7,156 bases of DNA from Moorella sp. UBA4076 (lineage in GTDB: Bacteria > Bacillota > DSM-521 > Neomoorellales > Neomoorellaceae): the NCBI GenBank assembly GCA_002383405.1, contig DFYS01000132.1, positions 1 to 7,156 of the forward strand, written 5' to 3'. Positions within the stretch are counted from its first letter, which is position 1. Each line of letters opens with the position of its first letter. A model generated the notes under the pieces. The model was not told where the DNA came from and searched no databases. It saw nothing but the letters and a program-made list of their open reading frames with translations. Position numbers and translations under genes: made by a program. This document shows, one piece after another, positions 1-5,271 of the stretch.

Positions 1-118
1 CTGCAAATGCGCCCTCCGGGAACCTTCCTCACCCCACCACAACATTTTCATTCTCTGATGGAGCCGCCGCAGGCGGCGTGATTGTCTACTCAGTAACAAC
101 CTGGCCGGCCTGAGAGGA

Positions 119-146
119 TAAAAATGGCAACCAGTACTCAACTGGT
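119..146 (-). terminator. Weak candidate terminator for rpmB
   Basis: Read on the minus strand, a 6-bp stem (130-135 with 141-146, 5-nt loop) is followed a few bases later by a run of five T. It lies about 120 nt beyond the rpmB stop codon. The stem is short and the T-run is not adjacent, so this is tentative. The GC-rich hairpin at 63-77 is further along the same transcript and lacks a T-run. Confidence 0.25.
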
Positions 147-243
147 AATATTGCAGCTTATGAATACGCCATAAGTGCCCAGCCACTAATGATTTGATTA
201 AGCCACTCATAGTTGAGTACCGGGTTCCAATGCCCTCTTGCTT

Positions 244-257
244 CCTGCCTCCTGCCT
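244..257. repeat. Tandem 7-mer repeat, two copies of CCTGCCT
   Basis: Two exact adjacent copies of CCTGCCT sit in a pyrimidine-rich stretch (about 235-260) just past the rpmB stop codon. The opposite strand reads as GGCAGGA-like purine repeats. No function is evident; it may be a slippage-prone low-complexity tract. Confidence 0.5.
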
Positions 258-265
258 CTTGGAAG

Positions 266-454
266 CTAGACGGCGCGCTGCACCTTGCCCGAGCGCAGGC
301 AACGGGTACAAATATAAACCTTCCTGGGGGTACCGTTAACAACAATCTTAACCCGCTGGAGATTGGGGGACCAGGTACGTTTCGTTTTAATATTGGAGTG
401 GCTGACCTGGTTGCCGGTGGTTGTTCTTTTGCCACAGATACTGCAGATGGCCAT
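266..454 (-). CDS. rpmB: 50S ribosomal protein L28
   Basis: This 62-residue protein is the L28 (bL28) component of the large ribosomal subunit. The family signature is clear: an N-terminal CxxC followed by GK, then GNQVSHSN, then TKRTW and PNLQ, and a C-terminal CxxC before the last ten residues. Four cysteines (C4, C7, C49, C52) mark the zinc-ribbon form of L28, the type proposed to be replaced by a zinc-free paralogue under zinc limitation in some bacteria. The start is the ATG at 454: GAGGTGA lies 5 nt upstream on the minus strand and the protein then begins as L28 usually does. A GTG nine bases earlier overlaps that ribosome-binding site and is less likely. The gene is monocistronic and divergent from the DUF1858-recG unit. 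Confidence 0.95.
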   Translation of the reverse strand: MAICSICGKRTTTGNQVSHSNIKTKRTWSPNLQRVKIVVNGTPRKVYICTRCLRSGKVQRAV

Positions 455-488
455 GGGTTTCACCTCGCTTTACATGCCTACAGGCGCT

Positions 489-517
489 ATTTTACCAGAG
501 AAAAGGTGAGAAAGCAA
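489..517 (-). promoter_or_regulatory. Candidate sigma-A promoter for rpmB
   Basis: On the minus strand a -35 box TTGCTT (512-517) and a -10 box TAAAAT (489-494) are separated by 17 nt. They lie about 35 nt upstream of the rpmB start codon, giving a short leader with the Shine-Dalgarno site. No equally good promoter was found for the divergent DUF1858 gene in the same gap. Confidence 0.6.
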
Positions 518-588
518 GGCAATAAATTTACTTTGCCGGCAGGTACCCGCGGGAAAATGGCGAACATAATAACCAGGGGGTGGAGGGA

Positions 589-825
589 ATGATCAGGGAC
601 GGCAAGACGAATATCATTCCTATACACATAACGAAGGAACTTTCGATCATGGAAGTATTACAGGCTTATCCTCAGGCACGGTCAGTATTTCAGCGTTACG
701 GCATGGGGTGTCTGGAATGCATGGGGGCGATGCGGGAAACTATCGCCAGCGGTGCCCGCAGCAACGGCGTCGACGTGGAAGAGTTGCTCAAGGATTTAAA
801 TAACGCCATCAGGAGCCAGGGTTGA
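589..825 (+). CDS. DUF1858 / redox-disulfide domain protein (CxxC)
   Basis: This small protein of 78 residues matches the DUF1858 type, also described as the hybrid-cluster-protein-associated redox disulfide domain. Recognisable elements are an N-terminal segment with ITKELSIMEVLQAYP, then FQRYGMGC and a CxxC pair (C41, C44), then ETIASGA and GVDVEELLKDLN. The CxxC pair at a helix start is the presumed redox-active site. The biochemical role is not established; a thiol-disulfide or electron-transfer accessory role is inferred. I prefer ATG 589 over GTG 580, because AGGGGGTGG at 575-583 gives normal spacing only for the ATG. The gene ends 6 nt before recG, so the two are probably co-transcribed, although no functional link to DNA repair is evident. 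Confidence 0.85.
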   Translation: MIRDGKTNIIPIHITKELSIMEVLQAYPQARSVFQRYGMGCLECMGAMRETIASGARSNGVDVEELLKDLNNAIRSQG

Positions 826-831
826 AGGCAG

Positions 832-2874
832 ATGGAACACCGTCCGGTAACAGTGTTAAAATATGCCGGTGGCCAGAAGGCAGCCCGCCTCACCAGGCTG
901 GGCATCCAGACCGTCGGTGACCTGCTGTGGTACTTCCCCCGGCGTTATGAAGACCGGCGCCAGTTAAAGGATATATCAACAGCCGCGGCCGGGGAGGTTA
1001 TTACCGTCCAGGTCACGATCAGGTCCTGGGAGGAAAAGGAACCGCGCCCCCGCCTGCGTATTTTTCGCGCCCTGATCGAGGGGCAAAAAGGCACGGGCTA
1101 TGCCGTATGGTTTAACCAACCTTTTATAAAACGCCAGTTGCCTCCCGGAACGGAGGTCATCCTCACCGGCAAGGTGGACTACCGCGGTTACGCCCCTGCC
1201 ATCCAGGTGAGCGACTATGAAATCCTGGGGTCCGGGGATGAAAGCCTGCATACCCGGCGGATAGTCCCCTTTTACCCCCTGACGGCGGGCTTAAGCCAGC
1301 GCTGGATGCGGCTGGTGGTGCACCTGGCCCTGGAAGGGGTGCGGGGGGAACTGCCGGAGATTTTGCCGCCTTCCCTGTGCCAGCGCTACCGCCTTTTATC
1401 CCGCTATCAGGCGCTGCAGTATATCCATTTTCCTCCCGACGCCGCCGCCCTGCACCAGGCGCGGCGGCGCCTCAAATATGAAGAACTGCTGATCTGGGAG
1501 CTGGGCTTGCATCTCAGCCGCTGGGAACGCGAAGCCGCCACCAGGGGGATTGCCCACACACCGGACAATGCCCTGGTGCAGCAGTTAATAACCGCTTTAC
1601 CCTTTCGCCTCACCCGCGCCCAGGAGCGGGTACTGGCTGAAATCCTGGCTGATATGCAGAGCCCGCGGCCGATGGCGCGGCTGCTCCAGGGGGATGTCGG
1701 TTCCGGCAAAACAGTAGTAGCGGCAGCAGCTATGGTCAAGGCCGTAGCCGGCGGCTGGCAGGCCGCCCTCATGGCGCCCACGGAAGTGCTGGCGGAGCAA
1801 CACGGGCACACCCTGCAACAAATCCTGGCGCCCTTGCAGCTTCCTGTGGCCATCCTGACAGGGAGTACCCCCCGCTCCGGGCGGGAGGTTGTCCTGAACG
1901 GCCTGCTCAGCGGCCAGCTCCCCCTGGTGGTGGGCACCCACGCCCTTATCCAGGAGGAGGTAGTCTTTAAAGCCCTGGGTTTAACGGTTATCGACGAACA
2001 GCACCGTTTCGGCGTCGGCCAGCGCGCCGCTCTCCAGGCCAAAGGGGCCAGCCCCGACCTGCTGGTGATGACGGCTACCCCTATACCCCGCACCCTGGCC
2101 CTGGCCGTCTACGGCGACCTGGATGTGTCGCTGCTGGACGAATTGCCACCCGGGCGGCAGCCGGTGACTACAAGGATTGTATCAGAAAAACAGCGGGCTA
2201 AAGCCTACCAGCTCATCCGGCGGGAGATTGCCAGGGGCTGCCAGGCCTATGTCATCTGCCCCCTGATTGATGAAAGCGACAGCATTGCCGCCGAAGCGGC
2301 CATTGCCATGGCCGCCAAACTGCAACGAGAAATATTCCCTGAATACCCGGTGGGACTTGTCCACGGGCGTCTGAAGCCCGGCGAAAAAGAAGAAGCAATG
2401 CGGGCCTTCCGGGAGGGACGAACCGCCGTCCTGGTGGCGACGACCGTAGTCGAGGTGGGGGTTGATGTCCCCAACGCAACGGTGATGTTGATTGAGGGAG
2501 CGGAAAGGCTGGGCCTGGCCCAGCTGCACCAGCTACGCGGCCGCGTCGGGCGGGGAACGGCCCCGGCCTGGTGCCTGCTCCTGACCGCTAACAGCCAGGC
2601 CGCCCGCGAGAGGCTGGCCGTCCTGGTCTCCAGCCAGGACGGCTTCGCCATTGCCGAGGCTGACCTGCGCCTGCGCGGGCCGGGGGAATTCTTTGGTACC
2701 CGCCAGCACGGCCTGCCGGAATTCCGCCTCGCCAGCCTGCCCGAGGACGGCCGCATCCTGGAACAGGCGCGCCAGGACGCGCGCCGGATCTGCCAGGAAA
2801 ACCTCTGGCAAACCCCGGAATACCAGGCACTCCACCAGGCAGCCAGGGAAAAAATCGCCGCTTTACAATTATAA
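832..2874 (+). CDS. recG: ATP-dependent DNA helicase RecG
   Basis: RecG is a cytoplasmic superfamily-2 double-strand DNA translocase that remodels stalled replication forks and Holliday junctions. At 680 residues the protein has the normal family length. The N-terminal part carries a helix-hairpin-helix-like segment (residues 5-35), the LLWYFPRRYEDRR motif (31-43) and an OB-fold wedge domain (about 55-135). The helicase motor has Walker A GDVGSGKT (287-294), the motif II DEQH box (388-391), motif III TATPIPRT (414-421) and motif VI QLRGRVGR (567-574). The C-terminal TRG region with RLRGPGEFFGTRQHG (613-627) is the conserved element coupling ATP hydrolysis to duplex movement. All catalytic motifs are intact. 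ATG 832 has only a weak GAAGG upstream, suggesting translational coupling to the DUF1858 gene. Transcription probably stops at the terminator near 3050. Confidence 0.97.
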   Translation: MEHRPVTVLKYAGGQKAARLTRLGIQTVGDLLWYFPRRYEDRRQLKDISTAAAGEVITVQVTIRSWEEKEPRPRLRIFRALIEGQKGTGYAVWFNQPFIKRQLPPGTEVILTGKVDYRGYAPAIQVSDYEILGSGDESLHTRRIVPFYPLTAGLSQRWMRLVVHLALEGVRGELPEILPPSLCQRYRLLSRYQALQYIHFPPDAAALHQARRRLKYEELLIWELGLHLSRWEREAATRGIAHTPDNALVQQLITALPFRLTRAQERVLAEILADMQSPRPMARLLQGDVGSGKTVVAAAAMVKAVAGGWQAALMAPTEVLAEQHGHTLQQILAPLQLPVAILTGSTPRSGREVVLNGLLSGQLPLVVGTHALIQEEVVFKALGLTVIDEQHRFGVGQRAALQAKGASPDLLVMTATPIPRTLALAVYGDLDVSLLDELPPGRQPVTTRIVSEKQRAKAYQLIRREIARGCQAYVICPLIDESDSIAAEAAIAMAAKLQREIFPEYPVGLVHGRLKPGEKEEAMRAFREGRTAVLVATTVVEVGVDVPNATVMLIEGAERLGLAQLHQLRGRVGRGTAPAWCLLLTANSQAARERLAVLVSSQDGFAIAEADLRLRGPGEFFGTRQHGLPEFRLASLPEDGRILEQARQDARRICQENLWQTPEYQALHQAAREKIAALQL

Positions 2875-3032
2875 AAAACAAAATTTACCATGCGCTGCGG
2901 GCATGGAAAAGTAGCTTTTCAGCCACACTAGCGACGCTGGCGCTGGTCGCTACAGCCCGGCGGATAATCGAATCCCATCACGGTCAACTCTAGCTTTTCG
3001 CCTGGAGCCCCCTGTCAAAATTGTTTATTCCT
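2875..3032 (+). other. recG 3' region with several hairpins, no gene
   Basis: No open frame of note occurs here. Visible structures are CCATGC/GCATGG (2888-2893 with 2901-2906, 7-nt loop) just after the recG stop, AAAAG/CTTTT around 2908-2919, and TAGCGAC/GTCGCTA (7 bp, 10-nt loop) around 2929-2952. TAGCTTTTC is repeated directly at 2912-2920 and 2991-2999. None has an adjacent T-run, so these are not obvious terminators. They could be RNA processing structures or remnants of a small interspersed repeat. Confidence 0.4.
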
Positions 3033-3059
3033 GACGCCGCGGGGGCGTTTTCCTTTTTT
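3033..3059 (+). terminator. Rho-independent terminator of the recG unit
   Basis: A GC-rich stem (3034-3038 with 3044-3048, plus a G-T pair, 5-nt loop) runs into TTTT, CC and then six T at 3054-3059. It lies about 160 nt beyond recG and before the spore-specific promoter of the next gene, separating the two units. Confidence 0.7.
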
Positions 3060-3099
3060 GCAGTATTAATGAAAGATTTCGCTAGCCAAATAATACTAA

Positions 3100-3129
3100 G
3101 CATAAAAAAAGGCCGCCGGCTCCATACTA
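3100..3129 (+). promoter_or_regulatory. Sigma-G-type forespore promoter for the SASP gene
   Basis: A -35 element GCATA (3100-3104) and a -10 element CATACTA (3123-3129) are separated by 18 nt. They fit the Bacillus sigma-G/sigma-F pattern (about GHATR, 17-18 nt, CATNNTA). The boxes lie about 35 nt upstream of the SASP start codon. Forespore expression is what is known for alpha/beta-type SASP genes, so sequence and context agree. Confidence 0.7.
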
Positions 3130-3162
3130 AGACTGCACAACGATAAAGGAGGTGAAACTTGA

Positions 3163-3492
3163 ATGCCGCAAGGAGGAAGGACCAACCGTCTCCTGATCCC
3201 CCAGGCCCGCGGCCAGATGGAGAACTTCAAGCAGGAAGTGGCCGGCGAGCTGGGAATCACCAATTATAACGGTTACCTGGGCGACCTGCCCTCCAAAGTT
3301 AACGGTTCTGTGGGAGGGTTAATGGTCAAAAAGATGATTGCTGCCTATGAGCAGTCCCTGGGCAATCAGGCTGGCGGCCTTGGTGGTGCTGACGTGGAAC
3401 TGGGTGCCGCCCAGAACGTTACCGGCCGTATTAGCGGTCCCAACCCCGCTTTTACCACCGGTGGCGTTAATGCCCAGCAATTCAAAGCCTAG
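3163..3492 (+). CDS. Alpha/beta-type small acid-soluble spore protein
   Basis: SASPs of this type coat and protect DNA in the dormant forespore and are broken down at germination to supply amino acids. The 109-residue product shows both conserved helical blocks. NRLLIPQAR followed by FKQEVAGELGI (residues 8-32) contains the likely GPR cleavage site around E25-VAG-E29. A second block has GYLGDLPSKVNG and GGLMVKKMI (37-59). The family is usually 60-75 residues, so residues 68-109, rich in Gly, Ala, Asn and Gln, are an extra tail. ATG 3163 follows an extended AAAGGAGGTG site; a TTG four bases earlier is out of frame. The gene stands alone between a terminator and a forespore promoter and converges on gpr. 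Which ssp letter applies is unclear. Confidence 0.93.
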   Translation: MPQGGRTNRLLIPQARGQMENFKQEVAGELGITNYNGYLGDLPSKVNGSVGGLMVKKMIAAYEQSLGNQAGGLGGADVELGAAQNVTGRISGPNPAFTTGGVNAQQFKA

Positions 3493-3521
3493 TTCGGGAT
3501 ACCCGGTAGTAGAATCTCCAG

Positions 3522-3550
3522 GGATGGCGGTGGCAGCCGCCATCCTTTTT
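3522..3550 (+). terminator. Terminator between convergent SASP and gpr genes
   Basis: A 9-bp perfect stem (3522-3530 with 3537-3545), extendable by one T-G pair, is followed directly by five T (3546-3550). It lies 30 nt past the SASP stop. The T-run overlaps the gpr stop codon (3549-3551 on the other strand), so gpr transcripts read through the hairpin in reverse, where no A-to-T tail of comparable quality is visible. Confidence 0.85.
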
Positions 3551-4526
3551 AATGTAAAGGAATAGCCGCCTGCGCCTGGAGCAGAGTGCTGTGCAGGGAT
3601 TTATTCAGGGCATTGCCGATTACCCAGGCCAGGTTGTGGATCAGGTCGTCAACCTCCTTGGGCGTAACAGTCAGGTTGCCGCCGAAGGGTGCCAGGACAT
3701 TACGGGCCAGGTTCTGGCCGGCGGCCTGGTTGAGCTGCAGGTTGATGTTTGGAAAAGCCTGCTGCATTTGGCTTAAAGCTTCGTAAATGATCACCCCGGC
3801 ATGGACGACGGTGGGGATACCAATGGCGATAACGGGAATACCCATCGTTTGCTGGTTAATATCGGCGCGCTGGTTGCCGACCCCGGAGCCGGGATTAATA
3901 CCGGTATCGCTGATTTGAATACTACTGCCCACGCGTTGCAAATCGCCGGCCGCCAGGGCATCAATGGCAATCAGCACCCGCGGCTTCGTTTTTTCTATAA
4001 CCCCGCGCAGAATTTCAGCCGTTTCGATGCCGGTAGTTCCCAGGACGCCGGGGGCCAGGGCGCTCACCGGTCTGGTGCCGGCAGGCATACTTTGCGGGGC
4101 GTATTTTAATAAATGCCGGGTGACGGTAAACTGGTTAATTACTTTAGGACCCAGGGAATCGGGGGTGGCTTCCCAGTTACCAAGGCCTACCACCAGCACC
4201 GGGTCGGCAGGGCTGACATTTAGTTTTTGTAATAACAAATTTAATTTCCCGGCCAGGAGATTGGCGATAGCCTCATGAACGGGCGGGTCCTCCACCCGCA
4301 GTTCCGGAGCATCGATGGTTATGTATGTCCCCTGCGGTTTACCCATCGCCCGGGCACCGGCGGCATCCATGATCGTAATCGTGGTAATGACGGCGTTGGG
4401 GTGTTGTTCCTTATCCTCTCTGACCCCGGGTATCTCCTGCCGGGTGGCCCCCCGTAAAAGGGCGTGGGCTTCGACAGCCAGATCGAGGATAACGCCGGCA
4501 AGCTGGTAGAATTCAGCTCGCTGCAA
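3549..4526 (-). CDS. gpr: GPR endopeptidase, germination protease for SASPs
   Basis: GPR is made as an inactive zymogen in the forespore and cleaves alpha/beta and gamma SASPs early in germination. Conserved blocks are DLAVEAHALLRG (residues 15-26), VVGLGNWEATPDSLGP (112-127), VSALAPGVLGTTGIETAEI (154-172), AIDALA (187-192), QISDTGINPGSGVGNQR (204-220) and GIPVIAIGIPTVV (229-241). Asp123 and Asp189 correspond to the two catalytic aspartates described for the Bacillus megaterium enzyme. I place the start at TTG 4526, because AGGGAGGG lies 7 nt upstream; the in-frame TTG at 4556 would include that site. The resulting 325 residues are shorter than Bacillus GPR (about 370). The segment before DLAVEA reads GVIL where Bacillus enzymes have about SVRT, so the zymogen-processing site is altered. 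The gene faces its likely substrate across a shared terminator. Confidence 0.95.
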   Translation of the reverse strand: MQRAEFYQLAGVILDLAVEAHALLRGATRQEIPGVREDKEQHPNAVITTITIMDAAGARAMGKPQGTYITIDAPELRVEDPPVHEAIANLLAGKLNLLLQKLNVSPADPVLVVGLGNWEATPDSLGPKVINQFTVTRHLLKYAPQSMPAGTRPVSALAPGVLGTTGIETAEILRGVIEKTKPRVLIAIDALAAGDLQRVGSSIQISDTGINPGSGVGNQRADINQQTMGIPVIAIGIPTVVHAGVIIYEALSQMQQAFPNINLQLNQAAGQNLARNVLAPFGGNLTVTPKEVDDLIHNLAWVIGNALNKSLHSTLLQAQAAIPLH

Positions 4527-4605
4527 GGTGCTCCCTCCCTTTTTTCCAGCCTGCAATCAGGTTTTCCATTATAAAAAAAAATATACGTCCGACAGGAAAA
4601 GTCCG

Positions 4606-4631
4606 CCGGTATAGCGAATATTAGCTACCGG
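4606..4631. repeat. Imperfect inverted repeat before the DUF2197 gene
   Basis: CCGGTA plus GC (4606-4611, 4614-4615) pairs with GCTACCGG (4624-4631) around an 8-nt AT-rich centre, with two unpaired bases on the left arm. Its right end touches the ribosome-binding region of the gene starting at 4643. It could be an operator in the gpr/DUF2197 divergent promoter region or an RNA hairpin affecting translation; the sequence alone does not decide. Confidence 0.45.
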
Positions 4632-4642
4632 GGAAGGTGACA

Positions 4643-4813
4643 ATGATGGAAGTAAAATGTGTTATGTGCGGCCGTAAAGAAGAGATCACCAAAGTGCATA
4701 AAGATTACCGGCGCCTCGCCCGCGAGAAAAACGCCGTCTATACCTGTGAAACCTGCCGCGCCCGCCTGCGCTACCAGGCCCAGCAGGCCCAGAAAACCGC
4801 AAAACCACTCTGA
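4643..4813 (+). CDS. YlaI-like zinc-ribbon small protein (DUF2197)
   Basis: This 56-residue protein begins MMEVKCVMCGRKEEI and has a second CxxC near residues 35-38 (TCETCRARLR), followed by a Gln/Ala/Lys-rich tail. The paired CxxC motifs about 26 residues apart suggest a single structural zinc site. Spacing and length resemble Bacillus YlaI (DUF2197), whose function is unknown. Two adjacent ATG codons (4643 and 4646) are possible starts; GGAAGGTGA at 4632-4640 fits either, and the second would give 55 residues. The gene is divergent from gpr and ends 8 nt before the -35 box of the next promoter. It is therefore probably its own transcription unit, though no terminator follows it. Confidence 0.8.
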   Translation: MMEVKCVMCGRKEEITKVHKDYRRLAREKNAVYTCETCRARLRYQAQQAQKTAKPL

Positions 4814-4820
4814 TAACATA

Positions 4821-4849
4821 TTGACAGCGAAAAATGGTTATAGTATAAT
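4821..4849 (+). promoter_or_regulatory. Consensus sigma-A promoter of the selenoprotein-thioredoxin operon
   Basis: TTGACA (4821-4826) and TATAAT (4844-4849) are both exact consensus hexamers with the ideal 17-nt spacer. Transcription should start near 4856, leaving a leader of about 100 nt before the selenoprotein start codon. A promoter this strong implies high vegetative expression unless the leader or a repressor limits it. Confidence 0.9.
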
Positions 4850-4863
4850 CGCATCGAGAGAGG

Positions 4864-4922
4864 AGAGAGGCACCCCCGGTGAGGTAAGGAACCATCCATG
4901 GAGGCCATCTCTATCGCCTCTC
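4864..4922 (+). promoter_or_regulatory. Structured 5' leader with two competing stems
   Basis: The segment AGAGAGGC (4864-4871) can pair with GCCATCTCT at 4904-4912 (8 bp with one bulged A). It can alternatively pair with GCCTCTC at 4916-4922 (7 bp, using 4865-4871). The two pairings share the same left arm and exclude each other, as in attenuators and riboswitches. A small GGT/ACC hairpin (4883-4885 with 4891-4893) can form inside. I could not match the leader to any riboswitch class I know, and no T-run follows, so any control would more likely act on translation than on termination. Confidence 0.4.
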
Positions 4923-4956
4923 ACTGCTCACATCTCATTTTGAAGGAGGGATTAGC

Positions 4957-5238
4957 ATGGATGTCCGGATCAGCCCCAAGGCGGAAAAATATATCAAGGA
5001 AAAATCGGATACAATAACGGTAAAACTGGAAATGTGCGGCGGGTGAGCTGGTGTCTCTATTCGCCCTGCCGTGTATGCAGGAGCGCCGGGTGATACCAGG
5101 AGTTTTATGCAGGAACAATTGGATGGCTTGAAGGTTTACCTGCAAAAGGGTATCAAGGCATCGCGGGGCCTGGATATCGACCTGGTCGGTTTTGGTCCTT
5201 TTAAACAGCTGGTTGTTGACGGGGTACAGAATTATTAA
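4957..5238 (+). CDS. HesB-like selenoprotein (Sec30 encoded by in-frame TGA)
   Basis: The frame from ATG 4957 to TAA 5236-5238 has one internal stop, TGA at 5044-5046, and otherwise encodes 93 residues. The product begins MDVRISPKAEKYIKEK, then VKLEMCGGU (C27-x-x-Sec30), GVSIRPAVYAG, and a C-terminal half with GLDIDLVGFGPFKQLVVDGV. The opening and overall size resemble small HesB/IscA-like proteins, but the C-terminal CGC motif of IscA is absent. HesB-like selenoproteins are known from several selenocysteine-using bacteria, and I assign it there. GAAGGAGGG at 4942-4950 sits 6 nt before the ATG. Readthrough is supported by 63 clean codons after the TGA, a SECIS-like hairpin at the right distance and a CxxU redox motif. 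Thioredoxin follows 33 nt downstream under the same promoter, suggesting a selenenylsulfide substrate or partner. The precise function is unknown; a pseudogene or sequencing error is the main alternative. Confidence 0.88.
5062..5085 (+). promoter_or_regulatory. Bacterial SECIS element (selenocysteine insertion hairpin)
   Basis: CCTGC (5065-5069) pairs with GCAGG (5077-5081), extended below by CGC/GCG (5062-5064 with 5083-5085) across one bulged A, giving an 8-bp stem. The 7-nt apical loop is CGTGTAT with G as its second base. The loop begins 23 nt after the TGA. A short stem, a G in the first two loop positions and roughly 16-37 nt spacing are the known features of SelB-binding bacterial SECIS elements. 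The hairpin is inside the coding sequence, as expected in bacteria. Confidence 0.75.
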
Positions 5239-5271
5239 TGCGGATCAGAATTACTGAGGGAGGTTTCACAA

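Larger units (their letters stand above)
1..265. other. Non-coding region downstream of rpmB
   Basis: I see no convincing gene here on either strand. It holds a GC-rich hairpin at 63-77 (GCCGCC, loop GCA, GGCGGC) with no T-run on either side. A 10-nt inverted repeat, GTACTCAACT at 134-143, matches AGTTGAGTAC at 211-220. A near direct repeat AGCCACT(A/C)AT occurs at 181-190 and 201-210. A tandem 7-mer lies at 244-257. The density of short repeats suggests a decayed or repeat-rich intergenic region, but I recognise no insertion sequence. Confidence 0.5.

Noticed and set aside
194..592. 132-codon open frame on the plus strand
   Set aside because: It lies across rpmB in antisense, has no ribosome-binding site and no recognisable domain; rpmB on the other strand is unmistakable.
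1407..2093. Long antisense open frame inside recG (228 codons)
   Set aside because: It is a by-product of GC-rich codons in recG; the translation is Arg/Ser/Pro-rich without family motifs and recG is intact.
2247..2891. Second long antisense open frame over the recG 3' half
   Set aside because: Same reason: opposite a conserved helicase motor, with low-complexity translation and no start signal.
2960..2980. tRNA-like T-arm (TCGAATCC) after recG
   Set aside because: The stem is only 4-5 bp with a 6-nt loop, and no acceptor, D or anticodon arms could be found around it.
4856..4956. Known riboswitch class in the selenoprotein leader
   Set aside because: I compared it from memory with SAM, cobalamin, glycine, THF, fluoride, c-di-GMP and guanidine motifs and saw none of their conserved cores; it is kept only as an unassigned structured leader.
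4898..5017. 39-codon frame starting in the selenoprotein leader
   Set aside because: It overlaps the selenoprotein start out of frame, has no ribosome-binding site at a proper distance and no similarity I recognise. A leader-peptide role cannot be shown.
5044..5046. TGA as a true stop giving a 29-residue peptide plus a separate downstream gene
   Set aside because: The downstream part has no own ribosome-binding site, both halves join into one HesB-like protein, and a SECIS-like hairpin follows the TGA.
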